Assembly: GCA_030838815.1 (NCBI GenBank)
Contig: JAUZEX010000422.1
Location: 1 to 5,274 of the forward strand
Source: Actinomycetota bacterium
GTDB taxonomy: Bacteria > Actinomycetota > Acidimicrobiia > IMCC26256 > BP-133
Reading direction: 5' to 3'
Length of the DNA stretch: 5,274 nt
Position numbers and translations under genes: made by a program. Below are positions 1-4,309 of this stretch, piece after piece (positions within the stretch are counted from its first letter, which is position 1; each line of letters starts with the position of its first letter). The notes beneath the pieces were generated by a model. That model was not told where the DNA came from and ran no database searches. It saw only the letters and a program-made list of their open reading frames with translations.

Positions 1-254
1 ACGACCCGCTCGGGGATCCGCTCATGGTCGAAGTGGAAGATCTTCTCCCGGAAGTGGAAGTCCTCCAGGGCCGCCGGCCCCCGCCGGCCGACCCGCAGCG
101 TGTTCTGATCGTCGGCGACGACCGTCCCCTGCCGGGTGGTGAGGCTGGGTCGGCCGTCGCCGGCGACCTGGTGCGTCTCGCCGCCCTCGCCGCGCTCGAT
201 CTCCACGTCGCCGATGCGGACGGTCTCCCGCCCGGCGCTCCCGTCCTCGACCAT
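1..254 (-). CDS. katE: Monofunctional heme catalase, N-terminal part (cut by the window edge)
   Basis: This gene encodes the first 84 residues of a catalase, which converts hydrogen peroxide to water and oxygen in the cytoplasm. After about 37 polar, poorly conserved residues comes the family's N-terminal signature: a VVADDQNTL stretch (45-53), RRGPAALEDF (57-66) and REKIFHFDHERIPERVV (69-85). The next conserved element, with the heme-facing catalytic histidine, lies just past the left edge and cannot be checked. The LEDF..REKI.HFDHERIPERVV form looks more like large-subunit KatE-type catalases than small-subunit ones, so the symbol is tentative. The ATG at 254-252 is preceded by AAGGGGG (269-263) with an 8-base spacer. 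A promoter-like sequence lies about 58 bases upstream, divergent from the gene at 491. The frame is open to the edge, with no sign of damage. Confidence 0.88.
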   Translation of the reverse strand, partial: MVEDGSAGRETVRIGDVEIERGEGGETHQVAGDGRPSLTTRQGTVVADDQNTLRVGRRGPAALEDFHFREKIFHFDHERIPERV

Positions 255-277
255 CGATCTGTCCCCCTTGCCGTCGT

Positions 278-304
278 CCCGAGAGCGTCCCCGAGGCGCT
301 CGGG
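278..304 (-). other. Hairpin in the catalase mRNA leader
   Basis: CCCGA (278-282) pairs with TCGGG (300-304), and GCG (285-287) pairs with CGC (297-299). There is a two-base GA bulge and a nine-base loop. It starts almost exactly where transcription from the promoter at 312-337 would begin, so it could cap and stabilise the 5' end of the catalase mRNA. In such GC-rich DNA it may also be chance. The role is inference. Confidence 0.3.
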
Positions 305-311
305 CCTCTAG

Positions 312-337
312 TTACCCCGGCCTGCCGCGGCCAACAC
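312..337 (-). promoter_or_regulatory. SigB/SigF-like stress promoter for catalase
   Basis: On the minus strand GTGTT (337-333) is followed after exactly 15 bases by GGGTAA (317-312). SigB/SigF-type general-stress sigma factors of actinobacteria recognise roughly GnnT(T) - 14 to 17 bases - GGGTA. Transcription would start near 305 and leave a leader of about 50 bases before the catalase ATG at 254. The same element in the same spacing occurs divergently at 356-381, which makes chance less likely. The last -10 base (A instead of T/C) departs from the consensus. Confidence 0.5.
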
Positions 338-355
338 CGCTCCTCGGAGACAACG

Positions 356-381
356 GGGTTGACTCACCACCAGGCGGGTAA
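356..381 (+). promoter_or_regulatory. SigB/SigF-like stress promoter for the gene at 491
   Basis: GGGTT (356-360), 15 bases, then GGGTAA (376-381) match the actinobacterial SigB/SigF pattern and mirror the catalase promoter at 312-337. TTGACT (359-364) also resembles a housekeeping -35, but I see no convincing TAnnnT hexamer 16-18 bases further on, so the stress-type reading is preferred. The predicted mRNA leader would be about 100 bases, in which I see no gene or riboswitch. Confidence 0.45.
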
Positions 382-490
382 CGGGCGCTCGGGGCGAGCG
401 AAGGTCGTGGCCCCGTCAGACCGGACCCGGGACGCCATCGGCACGGCGATGGACACCTCCCGGACGCCGTAGCAGAGAGGAGCGACAGCA

Positions 491-1168
491 ATGGCGGACG
501 ACTTCGACGCTCCCTACAACGTCGTCGCCGCCTTCGAGCGGGAAGGCACGGCACAGACGGCGGTCGAGTTGCTCGAAGGCCAGGGTGTACCGCCCTCGTC
601 GATCCATGTTCACCACCCGGACAGCCCCCTCGACCATGACGCGCTGGCCGAACTGCGGGCCGAGATGCAGGACGAGATCGTCGAGAGCTGGGCCGCTCCG
701 GCGTTCTACATGACGCCCGACCAGGCCAGGGGCGCCTTCCGGGGAACGCTCATGTTCGCCCTGCCGGCGTTTCTCGTCGGCGCCGCGGCCGGTGCGGTGT
801 GGGCCGCCTATGACGACTCGCTTCTCGGTTGGTGGGGACAGGTCCTGATGGTCGCCCTCCTCGCCGCCCTCTGCGGAGGCACCATCGGACTCCTGATCGG
901 GGGCGGGCTCGAGCCCCGCTTCGAGGCCGACGACGACCCCGCCCGGCCGTTCGACGACCAGCGGACCATCGCCGAGCGCGACGTGCTCGTGGCCGTCCAC
1001 GCCCAGGAACCGACCGTGGCCGAGCGGGCCGCCGAGCTGCTGAAGGGGGTCGGCGCCGAGCGGGTGGCGCTGGTGGACCGCCACGGTGATCCGCTGCCGC
1101 CCCAGGCCCGCCGTCCCCGTCCCGCCGACCCCGAGGGCTTCTGGTGGCGCCATGCCGGTGAGGGTTGA
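491..1168 (+). CDS. Two-helix membrane protein with flanking stress-protein-like domains
   Basis: A 225-residue protein. A short domain at 8-42 (VVAAFEREGTAQTAVELL, then VPPSSIHVHH) looks like a beta-alpha-beta unit. A second one at 163-197 (DVLVAVHAQEPTVAERAAELL, then AERVALVDRHG) looks like a diverged copy. Between them are two hydrophobic segments at about 84-107 and 115-139, rich in Ala and Gly (GAAAGA; GGTIGLLIGGG), probably a tightly packed helical hairpin that leaves both domains on the same, presumably cytoplasmic, side. The layout recalls actinobacterial proteins related to general stress protein 17M/YflT, but this is resemblance by eye only. The start is supported by AGGAG (478-482), 8 bases before the ATG. 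The stress-type promoter shared with catalase agrees with a stress role. The tail (about 200-225) is Pro/Arg-rich with an FWWR patch. No enzymatic motif is visible. Confidence 0.8.
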   Translation: MADDFDAPYNVVAAFEREGTAQTAVELLEGQGVPPSSIHVHHPDSPLDHDALAELRAEMQDEIVESWAAPAFYMTPDQARGAFRGTLMFALPAFLVGAAAGAVWAAYDDSLLGWWGQVLMVALLAALCGGTIGLLIGGGLEPRFEADDDPARPFDDQRTIAERDVLVAVHAQEPTVAERAAELLKGVGAERVALVDRHGDPLPPQARRPRPADPEGFWWRHAGEG

Positions 1169-1200
1169 GCCCCCGGCGGGCAGACTCTGGTTGTGGTTGG

Positions 1201-1899
1201 TTAGTTGTGCGTACCCGGGACGTGGGGGGCGGCATCGCCGCGCTCGAGGACGGCCGCCTCGCCGATCACGGCCCAGTTGGGGTCGATCGGTGCGTGCTCG
1301 GCGGTGCTGATCTCCTCGGCGCCGGCCGGCGTCGGATTGACGGAGAGTGTCCCGGTTCCGGCCACACCGGCCAGGAGGCCGACGGCCAGCGCACCGGCGA
1401 GGGCCGTCCGCCGGAACATCCACCGGCCCAGCTCGACGGCCTCCTTCTCGCTCAGTCCGAGGAGGCGCCGGAGGTTGCCCACGATGTCCTCGGGCGTTCC
1501 CCCGAGGATGTCGGCCAGGAGGGCGGCGTCGCCGGCCCGCAGGGCGAACCCGGCGTCCGCCGCCAGCCCGCGCTCGGTGCGCACGGCGGAGAGGAAATTC
1601 CGTAATGCCTCGTCGTCGGCACCTTCGGCGACGAACGTGACCGACCCGATGGTGATCGTGCCGGTGGCGGCGTCCCGCACGGCGGCGGCCGGCCGGTCCG
1701 GCGCCAGTTCCTGGCGGGGGATCCCGTACAGCTCGACCATGGCCAGGCGCACGGCGTAGGGGATGTTATCCCGCCCGCCTTCCCAGCCCCGCAGCGCCCG
1801 GGGGCTCACGCCGAGCCGGCGGGCGGCCCGCCGCAGGCTGAGGCCCTTCGAGTGCCGAGCGGCGAGGACGCGGCTGCCCGTGGTGTGTCGCTGTGACAT
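1201..1899 (-). CDS. Membrane-anchored XRE-type helix-turn-helix protein
   Basis: A 232-residue protein. Residues 10-62 form an XRE/Cro-type DNA-binding domain: SLRRAARRLGVSPRALRGWE contains both helices of the helix-turn-helix. A middle domain (about 80-160) has a short beta stretch (GTITIGSVTFV) and acidic helices. One membrane segment lies at about 165-187. The RR pair at 163-164 just before it puts the N-terminus in the cytoplasm, so about 45 residues (188-232, with IGEAAVLERG near the end) would be outside. It is probably a membrane-tethered regulator; its target and signal are unknown. There is no good Shine-Dalgarno before the ATG at 1899-1897; the bases just upstream read CTGTAGAC. 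Translation ends with TAA, convergent with the gene ending at 1168 (32-base gap). The dyads at 1921-1980 lie just upstream and are candidate operators. Confidence 0.78.
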   Translation of the reverse strand: MSQRHTTGSRVLAARHSKGLSLRRAARRLGVSPRALRGWEGGRDNIPYAVRLAMVELYGIPRQELAPDRPAAAVRDAATGTITIGSVTFVAEGADDEALRNFLSAVRTERGLAADAGFALRAGDAALLADILGGTPEDIVGNLRRLLGLSEKEAVELGRWMFRRTALAGALAVGLLAGVAGTGTLSVNPTPAGAEEISTAEHAPIDPNWAVIGEAAVLERGDAAPHVPGTHN

Positions 1900-1920
1900 G
1901 TCTACAGAGATCGGCTGTTC

Positions 1921-1950
1921 GGACCGCCGGCTTGAGAGCCCGGCGGGACC
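1921..1950. repeat. Inverted repeat upstream of the membrane-anchored regulator
   Basis: CCGCCGG (1924-1930) and CCGGCGG (1940-1946) are perfect 7-bp inverted arms around a 9-base spacer. The element is bounded on both sides by a direct GGACC (1921-1925 and 1946-1950). It sits 22 to 51 bases before the ATG at 1899, where an operator or an mRNA leader hairpin would be expected. Binding by the helix-turn-helix protein encoded next door is inference. Confidence 0.4.
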
Positions 1951-1980
1951 GGCCCGAACGGGCGATCGCCCAATCGGCCC
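1951..1980. repeat. 30-bp imperfect palindrome with a perfect 12-bp core
   Basis: The core GGGCGATCGCCC (1960-1971) is a perfect palindrome. Outside a two-base mismatch on each side it continues with ACCG-type pairing, so 12 of 15 base pairs match across 1951-1980. Smaller dyads nest in it: GCCCG/CGGGC at 1952-1963 and AATCG/CGATT at 1972-1984. It abuts the preceding dyad end to end. It could be an operator, or part of a transcription barrier after the nucleotidyltransferase gene. There is no T-run on either side, so a simple intrinsic terminator is unlikely. Confidence 0.4.
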
Positions 1981-2009
1981 GATTCGGGTCGATCCTGTCA
2001 GCCGGTGAA

Positions 2010-2033
2010 GGCCCGACGCCCTAGTCGTCGGCC
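2010..2033 (-). terminator. Hairpin downstream of the toxin-antitoxin-like operon
   Basis: In the leftward transcript GGCCGACG pairs with CGTCGGGCC around a seven-base loop, giving 8 bp with one bulged G. It begins 18 bases after the nucleotidyltransferase stop (2053-2051) and is followed by TTCACC, so there is only a poor U-tract. It is a plausible weak terminator. The remaining bases between 1900 and 2050, apart from the dyads listed separately, show no gene. Confidence 0.35.
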
Positions 2034-2050
2034 GCGGCTACACGATCAAG

Positions 2051-2596
2051 TCATCCAGTTGAAGTGCCGAGGCCCCGAATGCGGCTGATCCGATCGTCGT
2101 CCGGGCCGAGGTGATCGGCCAGGATCTCGGCCACCCGGTCGGTATCGAGTGTGCCCGCCTCGTGCATTTCCTCGAGGTCGACCCAGTCCTTGTTGCGGTT
2201 GAAGAAGGCTTTGAACACGGCCAGATCAAAGCAGGCGAGGAAGGGCATCTCCTGGCCGCTGAACCATTCTCGCCGGCAGCGGCGGGCCACCTGCTCGTGA
2301 TAGGGGGTCGTGTTGAGGAAGAGGTCAACGGGCGTTTCGTCCCACCAGAGGCGGGCCTGCCCGTCCCGTTCGAGGAGCCGGCGGTCAGCCGACGTCGCCG
2401 TGATCTCGTGGGGCAGGGCATCCAACGCCCGTTCGGCGTCCGTCGGCGCGAGGAACACGTTCAGGTCGATGTCGATCGTGCCCCGGGCGCGCTGAGTACA
2501 CCAGGCCAGGGCCAGGGCCCCGCCGAAGCCATGGGGAAGATCCGCCGCCCGCAACGACGCATGGATCGCCACGATCTTGTCGACGAGGCTGGTCAT
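2051..2596 (-). CDS. AbiEii/MenT-like nucleotidyltransferase, probable toxin
   Basis: A 181-residue protein with a nucleotidyltransferase-fold active site. GFGGALALAW (23-32) gives the GG motif, RGTIDIDLNVF (38-48) carries the paired metal-binding aspartates D42 and D44, and PVDLF (89-93) supplies a third acidic residue, D91. FKAFFNRNKDWVDLEEM (128-144) has the K...R.KD..D pattern (K129, R134, K136-D137, D140) typical of the AbiEii/DUF1814 group. Members of this family transfer nucleotides, for example to tRNA in the mycobacterial MenT toxins, and pair with a DNA-binding antitoxin. This gene overlaps the upstream XRE gene by four bases (ATGA) and has no Shine-Dalgarno of its own, so it is probably translationally coupled. 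The family is fairly sure from the motifs. Toxicity and substrate are inference. Confidence 0.8.
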   Translation of the reverse strand: MTSLVDKIVAIHASLRAADLPHGFGGALALAWCTQRARGTIDIDLNVFLAPTDAERALDALPHEITATSADRRLLERDGQARLWWDETPVDLFLNTTPYHEQVARRCRREWFSGQEMPFLACFDLAVFKAFFNRNKDWVDLEEMHEAGTLDTDRVAEILADHLGPDDDRISRIRGLGTSTG

Positions 2597-2907
2597 GAGC
2601 GGCCGAAGACCGGGAACTCGAGCGTCCGGCGGTGCCGAGCCGGGAACTGCTCGGCGAGGGCGAGCACTTCCGCCAACTCCCGGCCCCGAGCCGTGGGGTC
2701 CGGCCCGCCGATGGATGGTTCCACCTCAACCCGCAGCCGGAAGCCAGCCGCTCGCATCAGGCGCTCGAGCGTCGCGATCGACGGTATCTTCCTGCCGGCC
2801 TCGTAGGCCGCCAACGTCGAATGCGACGTACCGGCCCGTTCGGCGAGGGCCCGCAAGGACAGGCCCGACTCGACGCGGGCGTCGCGGAGGATGGCGGCCA
2901 CGTCCAC
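2593..2907 (-). CDS. XRE-family regulator, probable antitoxin
   Basis: A 104-residue protein with an XRE/Cro helix-turn-helix at about 5-56: LRDARVESGLSLRALAERAG, then the recognition helix in TSHSTLAAYEAGRKIPS, then the usual IATLERLMRAAG helix. The C-terminal part (58-104) is acidic and may bind the partner nucleotidyltransferase, whose ATG overlaps this gene's TGA. The chosen start is GTG (2907-2905). No Shine-Dalgarno precedes it, but TACCAT (2919-2914), a TAnnnT -10 match, ends six bases before it, as expected for a leaderless mRNA. A second GTG lies two codons downstream (2901-2899). The frame stays open upstream, but no ATG occurs there. Autorepression through the inverted repeat at 2915-2934 is likely by analogy with other toxin-antitoxin operons. 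Confidence 0.82.
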   Translation of the reverse strand: MDVAAILRDARVESGLSLRALAERAGTSHSTLAAYEAGRKIPSIATLERLMRAAGFRLRVEVEPSIGGPDPTARGRELAEVLALAEQFPARHRRTLEFPVFGRS

Positions 2908-2913
2908 GTCACT

Positions 2914-2943
2914 ATGGTATCCGATCAGATACCAGATGGTCGG
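2914..2943 (-). promoter_or_regulatory. Promoter and operator of the XRE/nucleotidyltransferase operon
   Basis: TGGTATC (2915-2921) and GATACCA (2928-2934) are perfect 7-bp inverted arms around six bases. On the minus strand one arm overlaps the -10 candidate TACCAT (2919-2914). CCGACC (2943-2938) is a weak -35 at 18-base spacing. A smaller dyad ACC-AGAT-GGT (2931-2940) overlaps the far side. Transcription would start at or next to the GTG at 2907. An XRE dimer bound here would block RNA polymerase. The inverted repeat is directly visible; promoter and operator roles are inferred. Confidence 0.5.
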
Positions 2944-2944
2944 C

Positions 2945-3376
2945 TCACTCGTTGCTGAGCACCATCAGCGGGGGGAGCGCCGTACGGAGGAGCTTGACGA
3001 GGAGCAGGTCGGCGTCGCCGAAGTGTTCGAGGCTGCCGTTGCGATGACGCACGATGCCCGCTTGTCCGTCATGGTCGATCGCCACGGTGACGCGGACCGG
3101 GGATCCGTCGTGGTGGTGCGTGAGTTCGGGCGGAGGGTGCCGTTCGACCGTCGAGTGGGCCGCCGCGAGGCAGTAGTCGTCGGCGAACACCTCCAGATCG
3201 CTCTCCACGCTGCCTGCGATCCGCTTCAGGGCGAGGCGCAGATCGTCCGGATCCTCTGACGCCCGGCACAGGACCGCGACCGTCGGGGCGTCCTCACCCC
3301 AGTCATCGGCCAACGCGGCATCCACGAGTTTGGCCAACACCAGCGCAACGTCGGTTCGGATCACGTCATCGGGCAT
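2945..3376 (-). CDS. Hypothetical acidic protein of 143 residues
   Basis: I do not recognise this protein. It is soluble-looking, with no signal peptide or membrane segment, and acidic in its N-terminal half (LVDAALADDWGEDAP, ASEDPDDL). A helical first half (about 7-60) is followed by a His-rich stretch (HPPPELTHHHDG, about 99-110) and a probable beta hairpin (VRVTVAIDHDGQAGIV, about 113-128). Two cysteines (C37, C69) are far apart, so no redox or zinc motif is evident. The start is well supported: AGGAGG (3389-3384) lies 7 bases before the ATG at 3376. That Shine-Dalgarno can pair with an upstream CCTCCT (see the entry at 3384-3410). It lies 37 bases upstream of the XRE gene on the same strand, but that pair seems to have its own promoter, so membership in the same system is not established. 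Confidence 0.65.
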   Translation of the reverse strand: MPDDVIRTDVALVLAKLVDAALADDWGEDAPTVAVLCRASEDPDDLRLALKRIAGSVESDLEVFADDYCLAAAHSTVERHPPPELTHHHDGSPVRVTVAIDHDGQAGIVRHRNGSLEHFGDADLLLVKLLRTALPPLMVLSNE

Positions 3377-3383
3377 GCTCGGT

Positions 3384-3410
3384 CCTCCTGTTTCGGAAGT
3401 ACTCAGGAGG
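3384..3410 (-). promoter_or_regulatory. Hairpin that could mask the ribosome binding site of the 143-residue gene
   Basis: In the leftward mRNA, CCTCCTG (3410-3404) is perfectly complementary to CAGGAGG (3390-3384), with a 13-base loop. The second arm contains the complete Shine-Dalgarno AGGAGG of the gene starting at 3376, so the folded form would block ribosome binding. It looks like a translational switch or thermosensor-like element. The pairing is visible; control is inference. Confidence 0.45.
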
Positions 3411-3474
3411 CCGAGATAGCGGCCACGACTATGGGGGCAGCTTCGCCAAGCCGCAGCCGCGGCGCAAACGAATT

Positions 3475-3490
3475 CCGGCGTGGCCGCCGG
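3475..3490 (-). terminator. Probable terminator after grdA
   Basis: CCGGCG (3490-3485 in mRNA sense) pairs perfectly with CGCCGG (3480-3475) around a four-base GCCA loop, starting three bases after the grdA stop codon (3496-3494). The transcript continues AATTCGTTTG, a modest U-containing tail. It probably ends the grd operon. The rest of 3411-3474 holds no gene that I can see. Confidence 0.5.
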
Positions 3491-3493
3491 CCC

Positions 3494-3964
3494 TCAGGTC
3501 GCCGGCCCGGGTGACTGGACGCGCATTCCTTCGACGGCGGCGGGCAGTTCGACGCCGTCGAGGACGTCGGTCATCACGCCGATCTGGGCCTCCCACACGT
3601 CGGGGGGAAGCAACCGGCGGATCCGGTCGTCGAGGATGTGGTACACGTCGAGGCCCAACTGGACCTCGGCCAGGGCCCCTGCGCAGGCCGGGTCTCCGAG
3701 AACCACCGTCTCGGCCGCGATCTCGGCGCTCTCGGGATCGGGAGCGCCCAGGATCACCACCAGGTCGGCCGGTCCGTGGAGCTCGGCGAGCCGGGCGATC
3801 GCCGCCTGGCTCTGCAGGTCCATGGCCCCCGCCGCCGTTCAGACGAAGCATTCGGTGGCCACGAACACCACCTCCGCTCCGGCGGCAGTGGCGCAGGCGG
3901 CGATGGCCGGTCCGGACACACCGTCCCGTTCGCCGAGGGCGATGACCTTCTTGCCTTCGAGCAT
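3494..3964 (-). CDS. grdA: Glycine/sarcosine/betaine reductase selenoprotein A, with selenocysteine at an in-frame TGA
   Basis: A 156-residue protein, the usual GrdA length. It reads from ATG 3964-3962 through an in-frame TGA at 3841-3839 (residue 42) to TGA 3496-3494. The N-terminus MLEGKKVIALGERDGVSGPA and the signature ECFVUTAAGAMDLQSQ (38-53) are characteristic of GrdA. Downstream, ILGAPDPESAEIAAETVVLGD, EVQLGLDVYH and EAQIGVM follow the family colinearly. GrdA accepts a carboxymethyl group from component B onto selenocysteine 42 and passes it to component C. It ends as a Cys39-Sec42 selenide-sulfide that thioredoxin reduces. GAGGA (3973-3969) is the ribosome binding site, four bases from the ATG. 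It lies 12 bases after the thioredoxin-like gene and is last in the operon. A simple ORF caller would start it falsely at M48 (3823). Function requires SelA/B/C/D elsewhere in the genome. Confidence 0.95.
3788..3812 (-). other. SECIS-like hairpin downstream of the Sec codon
   Basis: In the mRNA, GAGCC pairs with GGCUC (5 bp), then one A-C mismatch, then GGCG pairs with CGCC (4 bp) around a five-base loop GCGAU. The stem starts 27 bases and the loop 37 bases after the UGA. Bacterial SECIS elements lie within the coding sequence a few tens of bases after UGA and usually have a G at the start of the apical loop, as here. The distance is at the long end of the usual range. The region is GC-rich, so other folds are possible. 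Confidence 0.45.
3839..3841 (-). other. Selenocysteine codon (UGA) of grdA
   Basis: TGA in the grdA frame, decoded as Sec42 in CFVUTAAG. The flanking protein sequence is conserved on both sides of the codon, and no frameshift is needed to join the two halves. A nonsense mutation at exactly the family's selenocysteine position is very unlikely. Confidence 0.93.
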
Positions 3965-3976
3965 GGCTTCCTCTTC

Positions 3977-4306
3977 TCAGGAGATGTGGAGCGCGTCGTC
4001 GAGCCAACTGTCAAGGCGGGCGGGGCCGAGGTCGGGCTCCGCCAGGCGGGCGACCTCCTCGCCGTCGCGGAACAGCAGGAAGGCCGGGAGGCCCATGACG
4101 TTCAGTTCCATGCACAGCCGGCGCGCCTTCGGCGCTTCGACCTTCACCACCCGCAGGTCGGCGGCGCGCTGTTCGGCCAGCGCCGCGACGTGGGGCATGA
4201 GCGCCAGGCACGGTGCGCACGACGGGCCCCACACGTCGACGAGTACCACCCCTTCCGCGATGAGATCGCGGAAATCGTCCTTGGTCGCCTCCACCACTCC
4301 CGCCAT
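3977..4306 (-). CDS. Thioredoxin-like protein of the glycine reductase operon
   Basis: A 109-residue single-domain thioredoxin fold. The active site is WGPSCAPC (26-33), with redox cysteines C30 and C33. The cis-proline loop is VMGLPAFLLF, and DGEEVARL and the C-terminal helix follow as usual. The residue before the first cysteine is Ser rather than the common Trp, and CAPC replaces CGPC, which would shift redox potential or partner choice. Glycine reductase operons normally carry a dedicated thioredoxin that reduces GrdA after each turnover, and this gene sits directly before grdA. AAGGAGG (4320-4314) lies 7 bases before the ATG and overlaps the end of grdC, whose stop is only three bases away, so the two are co-transcribed. 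It is probably the trxA of this operon. No thioredoxin reductase gene is in the window. Confidence 0.85.
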   Translation of the reverse strand: MAGVVEATKDDFRDLIAEGVVLVDVWGPSCAPCLALMPHVAALAEQRAADLRVVKVEAPKARRLCMELNVMGLPAFLLFRDGEEVARLAEPDLGPARLDSWLDDALHIS

Positions 4307-4309
4307 GCG

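Noticed and set aside
24..311. A 95-codon plus-strand frame at the left edge
   Set aside because: The opposite strand encodes the conserved catalase N-terminus, and this frame runs into the catalase promoter region.
1169..1181. A terminator between the convergent genes at 1168 and 1201
   Set aside because: Only a 4-bp GCCC/GGGC stem is present, without a proper U-tract. It is too weak to list.
416..1423. A 335-codon open frame on the minus strand across the membrane-protein gene
   Set aside because: It is antisense to the gene at 491-1168 and covers the stress-type promoter side and part of the regulator gene. The Arg/Gly-rich translation resembles no family.
1962..1969. GCGATCGC as a HIP1-like element
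   Set aside because: It is a single copy inside a longer palindrome in a non-cyanobacterial setting, so the local dyad explains it better.
2111..2806. A 231-codon plus-strand frame over the XRE/nucleotidyltransferase pair
   Set aside because: The opposite strand encodes two proteins with clear motifs and an ATGA junction. The plus frame has no recognisable domain or ribosome binding site.
3494..3823. A 109-residue protein starting at the ATG at 3823
   Set aside because: It is the C-terminal part of GrdA. That ATG is the internal Met48 of the AGAMDL motif, and the conserved protein continues upstream through the Sec codon.
3839..3841. grdA as a pseudogene broken by a nonsense codon
   Set aside because: The TGA is at the family's selenocysteine position, and the rest of the frame is intact with a good ribosome binding site and terminator.
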